From positions 96,001 to 160,000 of the forward strand of contig JBBDHG010000450.1 of NCBI GenBank assembly GCA_037951165.1: a stretch of 64,000 nucleotides of DNA, read 5' to 3'. The position numbers and the translations under genes are program-made. Under the pieces are notes generated by a model, which was given only the letters and a program-made list of their open reading frames with translations, made no database searches and had not been told where the DNA came from. The DNA is from Lophius americanus (taxonomy: Eukaryota > Chordata > Actinopteri > Lophiiformes > Lophiidae). Shown here one piece after another: positions 1 through 13,700 of this stretch; position 1 is the stretch's first letter, and every line of letters starts with the position of its first letter.

Positions 1-233
1 TTCTGTGAATTAAGATAGGTTAAATGTCTTCTTCTCCTTCTTCTTGTTTTAAATGAGTGCATTTTGTGTGATCTGCCTGAAAACATTTTTTTTTTGTTGT
101 TTTTATTTTTTTAACTTTTCAACTGGTATTCTTAACCTTTTTGGGGTCATTTTTTCTACACCTGGTTTAATCTGTACTGGCAGGCACTAAATAAAAGTTC
201 CAAAATCCAATTTCTTAATTATTTGACTTGCAG

Positions 234-294
234 GGTCAAACTGCAAGCTGAGCTTGATGATGACAGTGTGCCATTGTGGAGGTCCAGAAAGTAA
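234..294 (+). CDS. Possible terminal coding exon of an unrecognised upstream gene (partial)
   Basis: A pyrimidine-rich tract ending in TTGCAG at 233 is followed by one base and then an open frame of 19 codons (VKLQAELDDDSVPLWRSRK) ending in TAA at 292-294. An AATAAA signal lies at 472-477, a fitting distance for a short 3' UTR. The rest of the gene would lie before the window. I do not recognise the C-terminus. The segment is short, so a chance frame behind a chance acceptor is a real alternative. Confidence 0.35.
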
Positions 295-550
295 AGCCAG
301 GCTGAGGCCTGAGATCATTTTCATCCTTATTATCTTTTTCTTCATCATTATTATATACTTCTTCATCAGCATGGTTATCACATCCCGTTTTTTCTAAAAT
401 CCCTATTAATGTCTTTACTCTCATCTCCATCATATTCTTTACTTTCATCTTCATAATCTTTATCTTCATAATAAACTCTATAATACTAATAATTATTATT
501 ATTATTTATTTATCACTTTGCCAGATACAGCACATACAAGGGCATATTAA
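295..550 (+). other. AT-rich putative 3' UTR with AATAAA at 472
   Basis: CTTCATCAT-type pyrimidine-rich low-complexity sequence follows the putative stop, with a canonical AATAAA at 472-477 and a short ATT run at 485-508. No other coding signal is visible on either strand. Confidence 0.3.
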
Positions 551-775
551 GGGCGGCTGTGGCTCAGTGGGTAGAGCGGCCGTCTCCCAATCAGAAGATC
601 GGAAGGTAGCCGGTTCAAATCCCACCAGGGTCTACTTGTCGTAGGGTCCTTGAGCAAAGACCCTGAGGGGCTGCCCACTGCTCCCTCAGGGATGGGTCAA
701 ATGCAGAGAAGTAATTTCACTATTTTGTACTGTATAACTATGTGACTAATAAAGGATTGTTTCTACACACAGGAC
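551..775 (+). repeat. tRNA-derived SINE
   Basis: The head looks like a tRNA gene: an A-box-like TGGCTCAGTGGGTAG and a B-box-like GGTTCAAATCC at about 612-622. A non-tRNA body follows (TCCTTGAGCAAAGACCCTGA, then CTGCTCCCTCAGGGATGG), ending near TAATAAAGGATTG. This arrangement is typical of teleost SINEs with an internal Pol III promoter. The body and imperfect stem pairing argue against a functional tRNA gene. Confidence 0.75.
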
Positions 776-919
776 AACATCGTGAAATGTATTCTCTGCA
801 TTTTAGCCATCAATGAGGGAGGGATCGTCGTGACCGCTTTCACTTTTTTCTTCATGCTCACCTACTCCGTTACTCTATTTTGCTCATCATCTTCATCTTA
901 TCATCTTCAGTATCTTCGA

Positions 920-1655
920 GCACAGGCAAAAGGGAATGGTTTCATGACGTAATGACGTAAAACAGCGAGCTGGACCAATCGCACCACATTTCAATGAGCC
1001 GGAGGAAGGAGCGTACGCGTTCACGTGGTACGATGCGCGGTCACGCCGTTTTTCTGTCACGAGCTTAATCGAAGCCCGAGTGGAGGCTGTCCCCTAAGAG
1101 GACATAACCGTTAATATCGGTCCAGGGCTATCGCTTTTTCTCATTCACCTGCGGTTGAGACTTCTGCGGACTTGTTCTGGTTCCGGTCATGTTATACGCT
1201 CTTTGAATCACCGCTAACCAGCTTGGTAGCTAGCGGTTAAGCTAGCCCTGACTTGAAGTGAGTAAACGTTAACTCTCCTAAATTGTATGAATTAGCGTCC
1301 GGACAAAATCGGCTTTTAACTGTATAAATATTAATGTGGGTCTGACACGACATGTTTTAATGCAGCACCATTAATGAAATAACGTTATTTTGTCACCGCC
1401 AGCGGAAACGGCCCAGTTAACGGGTATAACGTTAATTTACCCTGCTTCCGGTTAATCCACAGACATCAAGCAATCTAGCGACCAGAGTTGGACCCCCTCG
1501 AGCTGATAACAGACTGTCAAAGTTGCCGTGACGAGCAGAGCAGACGTGTCGGTAGCTAGCTGCTAGCAAACGTACCCCTAGTCCAGTGTGAAAGGGTAAC
1601 CGACGTCACGTCATTCTTACGGACCGGGTCGGAGTGACAACAGGAACCTGCAGAC
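920..1655 (+). promoter_or_regulatory. ap2a1: ap2a1 promoter and 5' UTR region
   Basis: This stretch before the start codon has far more CpG than its AT-rich surroundings. Two adjacent CRE/ATF-like TGACGTAA sites lie at 945-952 and 953-960, a CCAAT box at 975-979, an ETS-like CCGGAGGAAGG near 999-1009 and a CACGTG E-box at 1022-1027. No TATA box is obvious, as expected for a housekeeping CpG promoter. The transcription start cannot be fixed from sequence; the 5' UTR probably occupies the last few hundred bases. Confidence 0.55.
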
Positions 1656-1722
1656 ATGCCAGCGGTGTCGAAGGGAGATGGGATGCGCGGTTTAGCGGTG
1701 TTCATTTCGGACATCAGAAACT
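1656..1722 (+). CDS. ap2a1: ap2a1 coding exon 1
   Basis: Encodes residues 1-22 and the first base of Cys23, starting [12 protein letters not shown]. Donor is CT|GTGAGT. It contains Arg21, which in the mammalian protein contributes to dileucine-cargo binding. Confidence 0.95.
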
Positions 1723-4700
1723 GTGAGTAATGTTTTCATTCAATAACTAAGGTTCATTTGACTCTATGGGATGAAATCACATGACAAAAGATGATATCAC
1801 TTGATGGACAGGTGACAGACGGGTAGATACTTAATGCATGACGAGCAAAATTCGAGTTAAATTCTGAGTGACATCTCATACAGTAATAGTACACTGGTTT
1901 ACAGTTTATAACAGGTGTGATACATTTTTGCTGGTATGTTATATGCCTACTATTACTATACATATTCATCATATGGAAGGGTTTTGAAGAATCACAATGA
2001 TTTTCCGCAGACTTAATATCTTTCTTTCTCTTTAGATCGCTCTCCATTTATTTTTTTTAATGTTATACTCAACCAACTGATAAAGAATCAGATGTATGCT
2101 GGTAGAGAGTTCAAAAATAAATAAATTTAAGTACTCTTTGTCACATCACATTTTGTTACGAACCCCCCTAGTGTCACTGAGAAATTTTTAAGAGTCATGC
2201 ACAAGTCCCTGCTAACGCTAAACAAACCACATTTTCACATCTGTTTTCACAAAGTTAAAATGACCATGAATAAGTAAAGCAAATGCATGGATATGTTTAA
2301 CATGAATGAATTCTCCTAATTAAAATTTGCATGTAGTTAGAACAACATGGACATCGTCATGTAATTAAGCAATTGCTGTTAAGCAATTAATTGCTCCAGT
2401 GGTAAAGTCAGACTTTCTTACTTGCACAAACCTCAGTCAAATAATGGATCATTAAGTCTGGCAGACTAGATTTAAATATTTATGAAGCCCCCCGGTGTCT
2501 TCTAACTGTACGTATTAACACATTGCTTTTTCCTCACGTGACATAGGAGTGAGCTCCATACGTTTTCTCACATTTAAATTTATTGATTGTGTCTGATGTA
2601 TTTTGGCTGCTGTGGTACAACTTTATTATTATTATTTTTTTCACAATGTACGTTCTGCTCTGAAGCAAGACGACTTCTACACCTCAAAGTACAAATGAAA
2701 TGAAAGCAAGAATGATTGTCTGTCTCTATGTGTCGGTCCTGTGATGAACTGGTGACTCGTCCAGGGTGTACCCTTATTCTCGCCCAATGTAGGCTGTAAT
2801 AGGTTCCGTCCCCCCGTGACCCTGAACAGGATAAGCGGTTACAGATAATGAATGAATGAATGAAAATACAAACCTTTGGACCATTGGGTGAGCTCAGGTT
2901 GTTGAACCTCGAGTGCTGTTCTGCACAACCACATTATTAGTTCAAGGAATGTTATGTGCTGAATGTGAAGCGTTATACTAACATATTTTTTTAAACTTAA
3001 GGGCACCAAATAACCTGGTGCAGATGCTACTACGGCAGATTGCTGCCCTTCACTGGTTGTTATAAATGATGACAGTGACAGTTGTATTTTTTTTTTAGTC
3101 CAGTACTGTGCCAATACCCGTCACTTTCCACACGTAAAAGGTCCTGGAAACCGTAACAGGGGTTTCTCCTGTTGATGTATGAACAACCTCCTGCTATGCA
3201 GTTGCTTTCTGATCTGGTGACTAATGTTTATGTCATACTGCCACCTAGGGCTGGAAGATTCTGTTTAAAATGAGGATGGCAATCTTAACATTCAGTTTAA
3301 ATCATATTGCACTTTGTTTTGTACATGAGAAATTAAAACATGCCTTGCGCTTTCTGTGTGTAAAACAGATAGATGTGCTTGGGTACTATAGGTTTAACTC
3401 CGACAGCACTAGATCAGGGCCCGGCTGCATATTTATGTCCAATCAGGACAGAGTCCTGGAGACTACCGGCTGTGCTCGGCCCAAACCCAGCAGAACTTCT
3501 GTTTTCATGTCAGAAGCCGACCGTGTTCAGCACGTTTAACACTACCTGGAGCACGGAGTTTTTACGCTGTCACACAGTGGTTGTTACCATGGTTACCACT
3601 CCACTATTTACTCTGGTTAGTCATATTGGCAGTAAACCACTGTTAAAGGTTCTGTTTTTGTCTCAATGCCCTGATAGCTGGTGTTTAAACCCATCAAACA
3701 CAAATATTACAAAGTGTCATTAGCAGTTATAACAATACTTAAACTGGAGTCCTACCATTGACAAACTGATTTGTTAGACTCTACATCAAGAACTAGATCC
3801 AAATCCCTCAAAAGTATCAGTTTCCCTGTATGATTTTCAGTAGTTTACTTTTTAGTTAACTTTGATCACTATTTTACAACCAAGCAAAATGATAGTTTGA
3901 GAAGCAAATGGGGTATTTGAGATCCCTTTGAGTTTAAAAGTCCGGGCTCTTTGCTGGAGCTTTGACTAACACCTGCTCAAGAAAGAGAATCGAGTAACAA
4001 TCTTACACTGACAATAAGACAGGGGCATATGGCATTATTATCATTCTGGATAAGAATCTCTACTGAATATCATGTCCTGATTAAGCAAGCATTTTCATTC
4101 TCATCCCTTTTCACAACCAAATACACATATATATATTTCATCTATATATTATACACATATATGTATATATATAATTTATATACATCATTTTTTTTAATAC
4201 ACTTTATACTTTACTATAGTAGTTCATATTTTACTCACTAGAGGGAACTTTTTTTCATAATAAACACTCTTTCCTGTACAGAAGTATTTCATGGATCATT
4301 TCATGAGTGCCTGTTTGCATTGTTACAAATCCACTTCATTTGTCTGGTTTCCGATTAGTTAAATGTGAAGATTGTTTCACCGATGTGTGCCCGATTACTA
4401 TGTAAAAAGCATTCCGTTTCCTGCATAAAAATCTCTCAAGGAGTGGCTGTTTATTCCAACTCAATGTATTTTCTCTTTTATAAGTTTACGTTTTTATTAG
4501 AGTAGATAAAACAATCCTAAATGCACTGACTTGGTTGTATTAGTAGTTGTAATTTAAATGTATAGCCTATCTCTTTGAAATGGGTGCTTGACCTGTTCAA
4601 GATAACAAGAAGATGCAGATGACATGAATGTTCAGTTATTTAAAAAATCAATATTCCTGCGATTTTTTTAAATAAGGGCTGATGGGATTTTGGTTGCCTA

Positions 4701-7700
4701 GTGTTTTCATTTTAAAAATGTGGTGCCCCACAAAATAAGTTTGGGAACCATTGACCGACTCAGCCATCACCTTTAAGTTCAGAGAGTTCAGAGCCCCCCT
4801 TGTGCCTAATTAGAAAAAAAATCCATGCACTCAGTTTCCTAAACCATCTCCTCCGTTTACTAAACAGAGTGCATGGAATGCTGTGTATCAATAAATACAA
4901 GATGATGTCCATGTTGTTGAAGTTACAAATGAAATGATCATTAATAGAACTCATTCTGGTCATAATACCTTGTGCGCCGTTTATAAAGGCATCCCACATG
5001 CATTTTAAAGGGTCTCGGCATGTTTACTGACTTTAAAAAATAAAATGCTGTTCCATCTTCCGGTCTGCATTTGAAATTATATCACGGGACTAATTTCTCT
5101 CCTATCAGGTAAAAGCAAGGAAGCGGAGATTAAACGAATCAATAAAGAGCTGGCCAACATTCGTTCTAAGTTTAAAGGGGACAAGGCTCTGGATGGCTAC
5201 AGCAAGAAGAAGTACGTGTGCAAGCTACTCTTCATCTTTCTGCTGGGCCATGACATCGACTTTGGACACATGGAGGCTGTCAATCTGCTGAGCTCCAACA
5301 AGTACACAGAGAAACAGATAGTAAGTGACCCGTTACTTGTGTTTTGTGCTTGTGTGTGTTAGTTTTTGAAAGGTCACGACTCAGGGGGATATTCCAGAAA
5401 GCAGTTTTAACAAACTCTGATTTGAACTCTATGCTCTAGGTTGATTTACCCCGAGAAGGGAACTCTGTTTTTGATCCAGACCAACTGATCTGAGTGGGTT
5501 CAACACACCCTGTCTGTACAGACTTTAACTGGTGCATGGGGACAATCAAAAACCATCACCAATGGAGCTCTGATATTCCAATTCACCGTGACAATCAGTT
5601 GTCGTTGTGGAATGATATTGAACAGAATTTCTTTTCATTTCTTACACAGTAAGGCCATGCATGAGCAGCTAAAAATAAAATAGAGAAAGTCTAAATTAAG
5701 ACTGGGCAGACCTAGATTTCAATGGAGGAATTATACATTTCATGGTAATGCCTTGGGATCAACTGGCGTTCTGGAGAAAGTTGTGGAAAAGAGGGACATC
5801 TGTAATATCTGGTGTTACTTGCTATCGTAGCAACTCGATCTGAATAAAGTTGAAAGATGACAGATAGATTCATAATTATACCTCAATTTTGTTTAATCAT
5901 ATTTAAACTAAGTAATGCACGTGTGTGAAGTTGTAGATGTTGGCTGGTGAATGGTATCTCAATAAATTAAGGAATGTTAATTTATTGAGATTGCTTCAAT
6001 TTGGTCCAAATTAATCGTCTCCAGGAGGTCTAACTTGTAAATGTCATCTTTTACCGTAGTAGTAATTACCCTAAATTGTAGTCCACCTGCGTGCTCCTGC
6101 TTCCGCTCTTACATATCACCCTAGGCTCCTCCATTTTGTTGAAATACGTACTCACTACAGCAATTTCTATACTTTTCGCTAAAATCCAACACCATCTGTC
6201 CTTCCATGTTCTTTCGCTCTTTACCTTAACCGGTAATCGTACCAACATTTAAAGGTCCAACAATCACCCCCACATTCTTGCCTTTCCTCCTCTCTTGCTG
6301 TCTCCAGGCGTGTCTCCCTCCTCTCAGTTTTCTTTTACTTTGGCCAACGATGGCATATTGTCCGCTGGCACCCTGCAGGTTAAGAATTTATTTTGCATAG
6401 CACCAGAAACTTTTAAATCACCTGAATAACGACCTCTACACAGTCTGACAGCAGAACTACATTTTCTGATTCACCTCCACTCAGGAACTATTAACATCAT
6501 TGTTTCACTTGGTTTGAATAAGTAAACATTTTTTGTTAGCGCACAGGTTTATGTATATGGGTTGAGGATCTAGTGATAAATACAACAGTGTCAGACATGT
6601 TTATTTGATGCTTTTAAGGGTAAGATATTTGTTTACATGTTCTACAGATTTGTGACTTGTGAAAACATCTTTCTTGGTGTTATTGTTCCTACATGGTTTT
6701 AATTACTTCAGAAAACTGTTTCCTGTTTGGCATTGCATGTTTTTGGTCCAGTCCTTGATCAGATATCCAAATTCAGTCAACAATCCTTTAAGGCCGGCAA
6801 CCTTAATGTTACACTTTGTAATTTTGTTTGCCAGGTTCTGTGTCTGTAGAGAGTTTGATTTGTATGTTCCTGCAAAGTATCCAGTCAACATCACTTTGTT
6901 AAACCTTAACTTGTCACTGTTTTTCTACTTTTAAAACAAACCTAACATTTTTCAGTCAACTTAGTACACTCGGTATAGGATGTCTATAAACAATGACGAT
7001 TTAAACTCCGCTTTTAAGTACTGAGTTTCCCACTTTCCCAACACTAATCTGTTGTATTTGGGTATAAAGATGTTTCTGATGTGATTATTACAGATGATCA
7101 TAAGTAGATCATCTGTAGAAAACCTCTTTCCTAAACATTACCTTGAATTCCACAAAGCCAACAACGTCGGTCGTTTCATACTCCAAGGGTTAAAAGAATA
7201 CAACATTCATCAGTTGTCAATTTTTTATATTAAAAAAGGTCGGTTTCTGGCCTAATCTGAAATGATGGGATCACGTAGAAGTTGTTTTGAAAATGGTGAA
7301 TCATATGGTCTAATCTGCGATGGAGCCATACCAGATTCAGGTTTGAAGGTAGAACTAGAGATCAATGACCTGTGTGTCATCACCTAAATACTGGCTGGAG
7401 TCAATAACGCAGCAAGATGACTGTTTTTTAATGTCTAAAATATTGATGGAAACTGTTTTTTATGGACCTATAGGCTTAAAAAAAAAAAAAAGGCGCAAGG
7501 ATTTGGTGTCTCCTGTCTTTGTGACTACAGTAAATTGAAATGGTAGTAGTAGGAATAAAACTGACAATACACTTTAATAAATGTTTGTAGATTGTTTAAT
7601 CCTAACACCCAAATACACCATGTTTTACTTTATTTTGACATTACCAAATAACTGAATAATGATATGGCTAGTAGTCAGTAACTAATTTTTTAAACCATTT

Positions 7701-10700
7701 AAAAAAAAATATAATGGCATGATCAAAGAAACAAACATATAAAAATAATCGTCATATTATATATTGCTTATTATACAATATGCTAACAAGTACCTGAACT
7801 GCAAAACGCTGGGCCTTGGTTTATGGTTGTCATATAAAATCAAGGTGATTATTAATTGAAATATTACCTACTGAGTGAGTTTTATGTCCCTTTTTACACA
7901 TTTCTTAATTCTGCCTAATATATCAAAAATCTACAGAGAGCAGACATGTAACAGTGTCATCATAAGACATGTGGTTTCAAGGTAGGATGTAACGGTATTA
8001 GATTTTGATATCATGATTATTGTCAGAATCACAGTATCCATGATTATTCACACTAAAGCAGGAAAGATTTGATTGACGTGTCAGTGCTGTCATTGGCATA
8101 ATGTCAACTTTTACTCCCAGAGGTGCGTTTAGGTAGGCAGGACTGTGTACATTACATCCACACCTTTCTGCCATAAGATAAAAATGACCCGCTTAATTTT
8201 GTGAAGGCACCTAACAGCTCTGTGACGTCACTATGTGTTCTGATACCTTTCAATCAGGACCAGCCGGAATTTCAATTCTAAAGCTGAACTCGCATCACAA
8301 CAGAATCATCCCGATTCATACCTCCTGAGAAGGTGGGGAGGAATCTGTTTATTATATCAGCTAATCTGTATCTGAAGTTATTCTAATATTACACTCAAGT
8401 CTCTTGTGGGACTTGATGCTCAGCGGAGATTATCTGGTTATCTGTCTTCAAGGAAAATAAATCTTCCCGCCTTTTTAATATTCGAACAAAGAGAAGCCAA
8501 AACGCCATGTCCCTCGCTCTGAACCAATAACTGACAGTGACATACATAAATAGTGAAAAAAAGGGCATCGCGATTCATTTTACATCTCAACTGATTTGAT
8601 TAGTCATACATTGTTAAAAAATGTTTTATTGTTTTGCATTGCATCATTACGTCCCTAGTCAATAAGTATAAGGATATCCCCGAAAAGCCGGGGATATTAT
8701 GGAAACGTCATCATGTCCGATGTCGCCAAAGTTCCTTCATGTTAGAGCGATAACTCAAAAACTATCATTGATCATTTTCAAATTTTAGACCCATATAGAC
8801 CTTAATGCGAGGAAGAGCTGAAGCTTTTTTGGGAAAGTTTGGTTTCATATTTCTGACACTAGGGTGAGCTTTATCTGCCAACTTCTCAACCATTGGTCGG
8901 ATTTAGTCCAAACCTGGTGGATTTGATTCGACTCGAGCAGACCAATCTTGTTGATTGTCATTTACTCTAATAGTTCATTATTTACTCACTATGGGGAGGT
9001 TTTTATGAAAAAAAAATGTTTCGGATATAACTTCCTAACCATTGGTCTTATTTATTCCAAATTTGTTGCATATGATTCAACTCGAGATTTATCTTGTATA
9101 TGTCATATTTTACTCATTAGGGGGAGCTTTTCTTTTTTAATGATAAACACTGTTTTCCAGACATAGCCTCCTAATTGTTGGTCGGATTTTGGTTCATATA
9201 AATTGACCCGAGGAGATCTACCCATTACGCATGTATTTTACTGTAAGAGTTCTTATTTTACTCAGTAGGGGGAGCTTTTTACAAAAGATTCTGTGGCCAT
9301 AAGTTGCATTTCATTTGAGGAGGTCAATCAGGGGGGTTACTTTTGCAACACAGGGAACTGGTGACTTTTCTTCACCGACAGCATAGATTTAGTTTGGAAT
9401 GTAATCGGTTACAGGCCTCTTAAAATAACTTTGACAATTAGAATTGATCATAAGCAGCATTTATTAGTCATTTAAGTATTACATTTCTCATATGATCAAC
9501 ATGTCAACTATGTGTACGTAAAGAATGAAAATGGTCAGAAACAATGTCTATGTCACACTAAAGACAGTTTCCTGATTCTGTTGGAAGACCGTTTTCTCAG
9601 GAACAGGAAACGTTGAGTAAGCAGAATAATGTTGAGTCAGGATCTTTAGCTTAAGTGGTTGACTTCTATACTACCAAAAGAGCTGAACTACCAATTACAC
9701 AAGTCCCTTCACGGTCTCATCTTTATAAGAGCTAGGTAACACGTCAAACATAAAATGAAAAATAGATTGTAACACATGTGAAACATGAGACTGTGGAAAG
9801 GAAAAGTTGCCATCACTAGATATGATCTTTGGCTCAGCCAGTGTGATGGGATCATTCCATCTCATTCTGTGTCTAAAACCCTCTTTTTTTCAAATAATAG
9901 AGAAGTGAACCTGGAGAATTATTACTTCACAACTTTACTGATGTTGCGAAGTATGGAATTGTCCAAATACAGAGATTTTCAAAAATCAGAGTTCTCCAAT
10001 AGCGGTAACATTGATCATTTATCAAGAGTCTTCATCCTTCACTCCATGTAATTTATAATTGTGAAATGCTAATATCCACTGGATTGTTCCTCGCCATAAA
10101 GACTCAGGAGATGAAGGCCCTGCACACGAGTTGACCATCTTTAATCTTTTATTTTCATTCAAACACAAAGGAGACAGCTTTGGAAAGAGTGTTCCTTAAA
10201 CCATTCCTGACCCATGTTTGCAAGGTGTGACCGGGCCCATTACCCTGCCGAAGGGCACTGCCATTTAGGAATGCCGTTTACCCGACGGGGCGTAGTTGAT
10301 CTGAAACAATGTTTGGGTAAGCAATTCGTGACAAAATAAAATCTTCATGAATGGCAGGACTCAAAGTTTGCCAGCATAACATTGCCCAACTCATCACAGT
10401 GGGTTGCCATTTTTACAAAGTGCATCCTGGTGCCTTCTCTGCCCTGGGGTATTTGAAGACTGCGTACCTAGCCCTCAACACTATGTACAAGAAAACAGAA
10501 TTAATTAGAGCAGGTCACTTTCTTATATTGCCCTGTGTTTACTATGATGCAGATTTGACTATTATAGGTGCTCTTGGCAGTGGACATGGTATTACTTTAG
10601 ACTCTTCTGTTTGAACCGATATACAGCTACGATGCCCTATAAGCAGCAAGCTGTGATGCACCGTGTTCTGACACTAGCATGAACCTTTTCAGCATTCGTG

Positions 10701-13700
10701 CAAATAACTCCTCAGTGGGACTGACTGCCTTTAATGGCCCTGTGCATCAATGACCCTTAAGCCGGGTGTACACTGTTCGGATTGAGCCCGATTCACTCTT
10801 ACAAATGAGCCTCAGGAATGCCGACCCTTCTGACAGTACAGTCAGACGTAGCTAGTTTACCCACAAGTCTCTCTGCTAAATAGACCCGCCAAACTGTTCA
10901 AGGTGTTCTAGGCACCTACGAGTCCAGATACGCCGTCAACTTGGCAAAGAAGTTTGTTAACAAAGTATGACAAAGAATAATCACCACAGTTCGTTTCTGT
11001 CTTAGCATGTTGCTAACAAACACACCGCTGCAGACTTGGAAGACCTAACAAGACCTGCAAGCCGTGGAGATGCTCTGACTTGTCGAGTATTATATCCATT
11101 GTCAAAGCCTTTTAGATCCTCATCCTTCTCAATTCTTTCTGCTTCCAAACACATCAACTTCGGGACAAAACATTCACTCGCTGCCTGACATCTGCCTCCT
11201 GCTGACGGGTACCATGGTAAAACACATAATTAATGTTACTTACGTCACCTACCAGTGGTTAGAATGTTGTGGTTGACAGCTGATGGAAGCATTTAACGCA
11301 TGTGGAGCGTTCATATGAGCCATATCTCACTCGGTTGGTGGGTACTCCGTTGTTCCAAGAAACACAAACTAGTAAACAGTTTCTAAATACTGGGCTTATA
11401 GAGTTTTGGTTTCACGTCTATACATCAGATTCGGCACTACAGCAAGTTGGCAGATAATTTGGCCAAACCATAACCAACACCTGCCCAATGATCTGCTAGT
11501 GTGCGACCAGCACACAACATTAATTTACCTGAGTGAACATAATGAAGCCTCCACTATTCTTAACGCTCATGAATGTCCTTTTTTTAAATCTAATCCTGTA
11601 GGGCTACCTGTTCATCTCGGTGCTCGTAAACAGCAACAGTGAGTTGATCCGCCTGATCAACAACGCCATCAAGAATGACCTGTCCAGCCGCAACCCCACC
11701 TTTATGTGCCTGGCGCTGCACTGTATTGCAAACGTTGGGAGCCGTGAGATGGCCGAGGCCTTTGCCAGTGAGATCCCGCGGATCCTGGTTGCTGGGTGAG
11801 TTAGTTTGGGTGATGTTTATAGAAACTGTGTGGAATCACATCCACGATGAAACATGCGCAATGAAAGATGATATTGATCCTCAGAATAAGGAGTCGTTGG
11901 ATATTGGGTCATATCAAGGAGGTTGTCCTATAGGATGAACAGGAATCCTCATCTGCTCACACATACATAGTAGACAACCTGGCCCCTGCCACCAGTGCTG
12001 CAACTGCCACATCTCAAGATAGCCAGCTTGCATATATATCCCCATGTCTGGTCCGCCATTCTCCTAATTACATTCCCTTATTGTGTTCGCTATCATCCTA
12101 AAGCATATCCCCATTCCAGCCAACATGACGTATACAGGCTAGAGTTGGCCCCTGCCCTCTTTTGATGCCAGTTAACTGTCAGCAATGGATGATTATGTTC
12201 TTTGTCCCTTTAAGGGAATCATCATCACTTGTCATGTTTTTTACATTGTGAAGGTTTAAGTGACGTGTCGTGAAATATTTTTGCACATGACTGTGACCTG
12301 ACTCTACTAATGTGAATGTAACCACAGGGACACAATGGACAGCGTGAAGCAATCGGCCGCCCTGTGTCTGCTGAGGCTCTATAAGACCTCTCCTGACTTG
12401 GTTCTTATGGGCGAGTGGACATCACGTGTGGTGCACCTGCTCAACGACCAACACATGGTAAGAGAACAGACCACCCCTCCTGATCCCTCACATAAGGAAT
12501 ATAGTCACATGATGCTCCTTTGCTGTTTGTCAGTGCATATTTATTGTTTTTATTGTATTATTTGTATGTTTTTATAAATTAATGGAGACATACAGCACAG
12601 TAAATGACTGCTTTCAGTTGGATTCTAAAGAGCCAGAATTGGGTCAGATAATTGAAAGGACATCTCCTCGACCCAGCATTATTTAAAACATGGCTTGTTT
12701 TACAGATAATAGTCCACAAGACCAACTTACATGAGCTTACATATTTTCAAGTTATAATTGATGGTTTAATGGCTCTATCAAAATCATTTTCCAAACAGCG
12801 TTATTTTTAATTGATGTAACTAGTGGCAAAACCGATTTTAAATCAGCAAAATTGTTTATTTTCTTGTGTTTTTGTGTCTGGGGTGAAGGGTGTCGTGACA
12901 GCAGCCATTTCTCTCATCACCTGTTTGAGCCAGAAGAATCCAGATGAATTCAAGACTTGTGTTTCCCTGGCCGTTTCCCGACTCAGCAGGGTATGTGTCC
13001 GTCATTACAATCATCTGTATTCTCTTAGAAACAGGTTCATACTACAGGATGGATCGGGTTTTCCCAGATCTGTCCCTCTCATCAAATGGAGGAGGAATCT
13101 TCTCTAGATAAAGATATATGCAGTTCAATATTTGATTTGTTACATCAGATATCTACTGTTGCACCATTGTCATACTTGAACAGTATTATTTTTATTAGTA
13201 GAATTAAATCGTCAGGTCAAGGTGTAAAGGGTCCTACAGATTCCTGTCCACATCGATTCACACTGCCACATAGATCTGGAGTTTGGAGTTATTCCCCGCC
13301 TCTAAATCTACGGACAATTACAACAATCTGTCTTCGGAAGAGACGCCTTATAAGAAAGAAAATGATGCATCCTTTCAGAAAGGTAACCGCTGCATGTAAA
13401 AGGTGTTGCAGAATAACCACTGCTGAGCACACGCTCTGGCCGGCGGGTGCACAATGCAGGCATTTAATAATCTAGACCACGGAGGAGAGTTTTTTTTTAA
13501 TGCAAACTCTCAAATGATCTAGAGGGAAAATAAGAAAAATCCCACAGAAAAACAAACAAAAATTAGACACGCGTGTCACCCCACCTCTCCCTCCCCTTGA
13601 CTCAAACCTGAGCCAGATTTCTGCAAGAAAGGACAGCAGGAAGTTAAAACTGATAAACCGATCAGCATATCTGAATTCTTCCTTATTGCTGTCGCTCTAT

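Larger units (their letters stand above)
1723..5108 (+). other. ap2a1 intron 1
   Basis: AT-rich 3.4-kb intron. It carries a LINE/SINE-tail repeat near 2735-2865, TA/TATACA low-complexity sequence near 4123-4180 and a short copy of a dispersed repeat near 4205-4312. No convincing exon was seen. Confidence 0.8.
5321..11601 (+). other. ap2a1 intron 2 (6.3 kb)
   Basis: The longest intron of the gene. It holds a putative DNA-transposon fragment (about 5385-5590), a dispersed repeat with internal tandem units (about 8660-9290) and an old repeat copy (about 10340-10770). The remainder is AT-rich sequence in which I see no gene. Confidence 0.85.

Noticed and set aside
551..640. tRNA gene
   Set aside because: A- and B-box-like sequences are present, but acceptor-stem pairing is poor and a SINE body with a retroposon tail follows.
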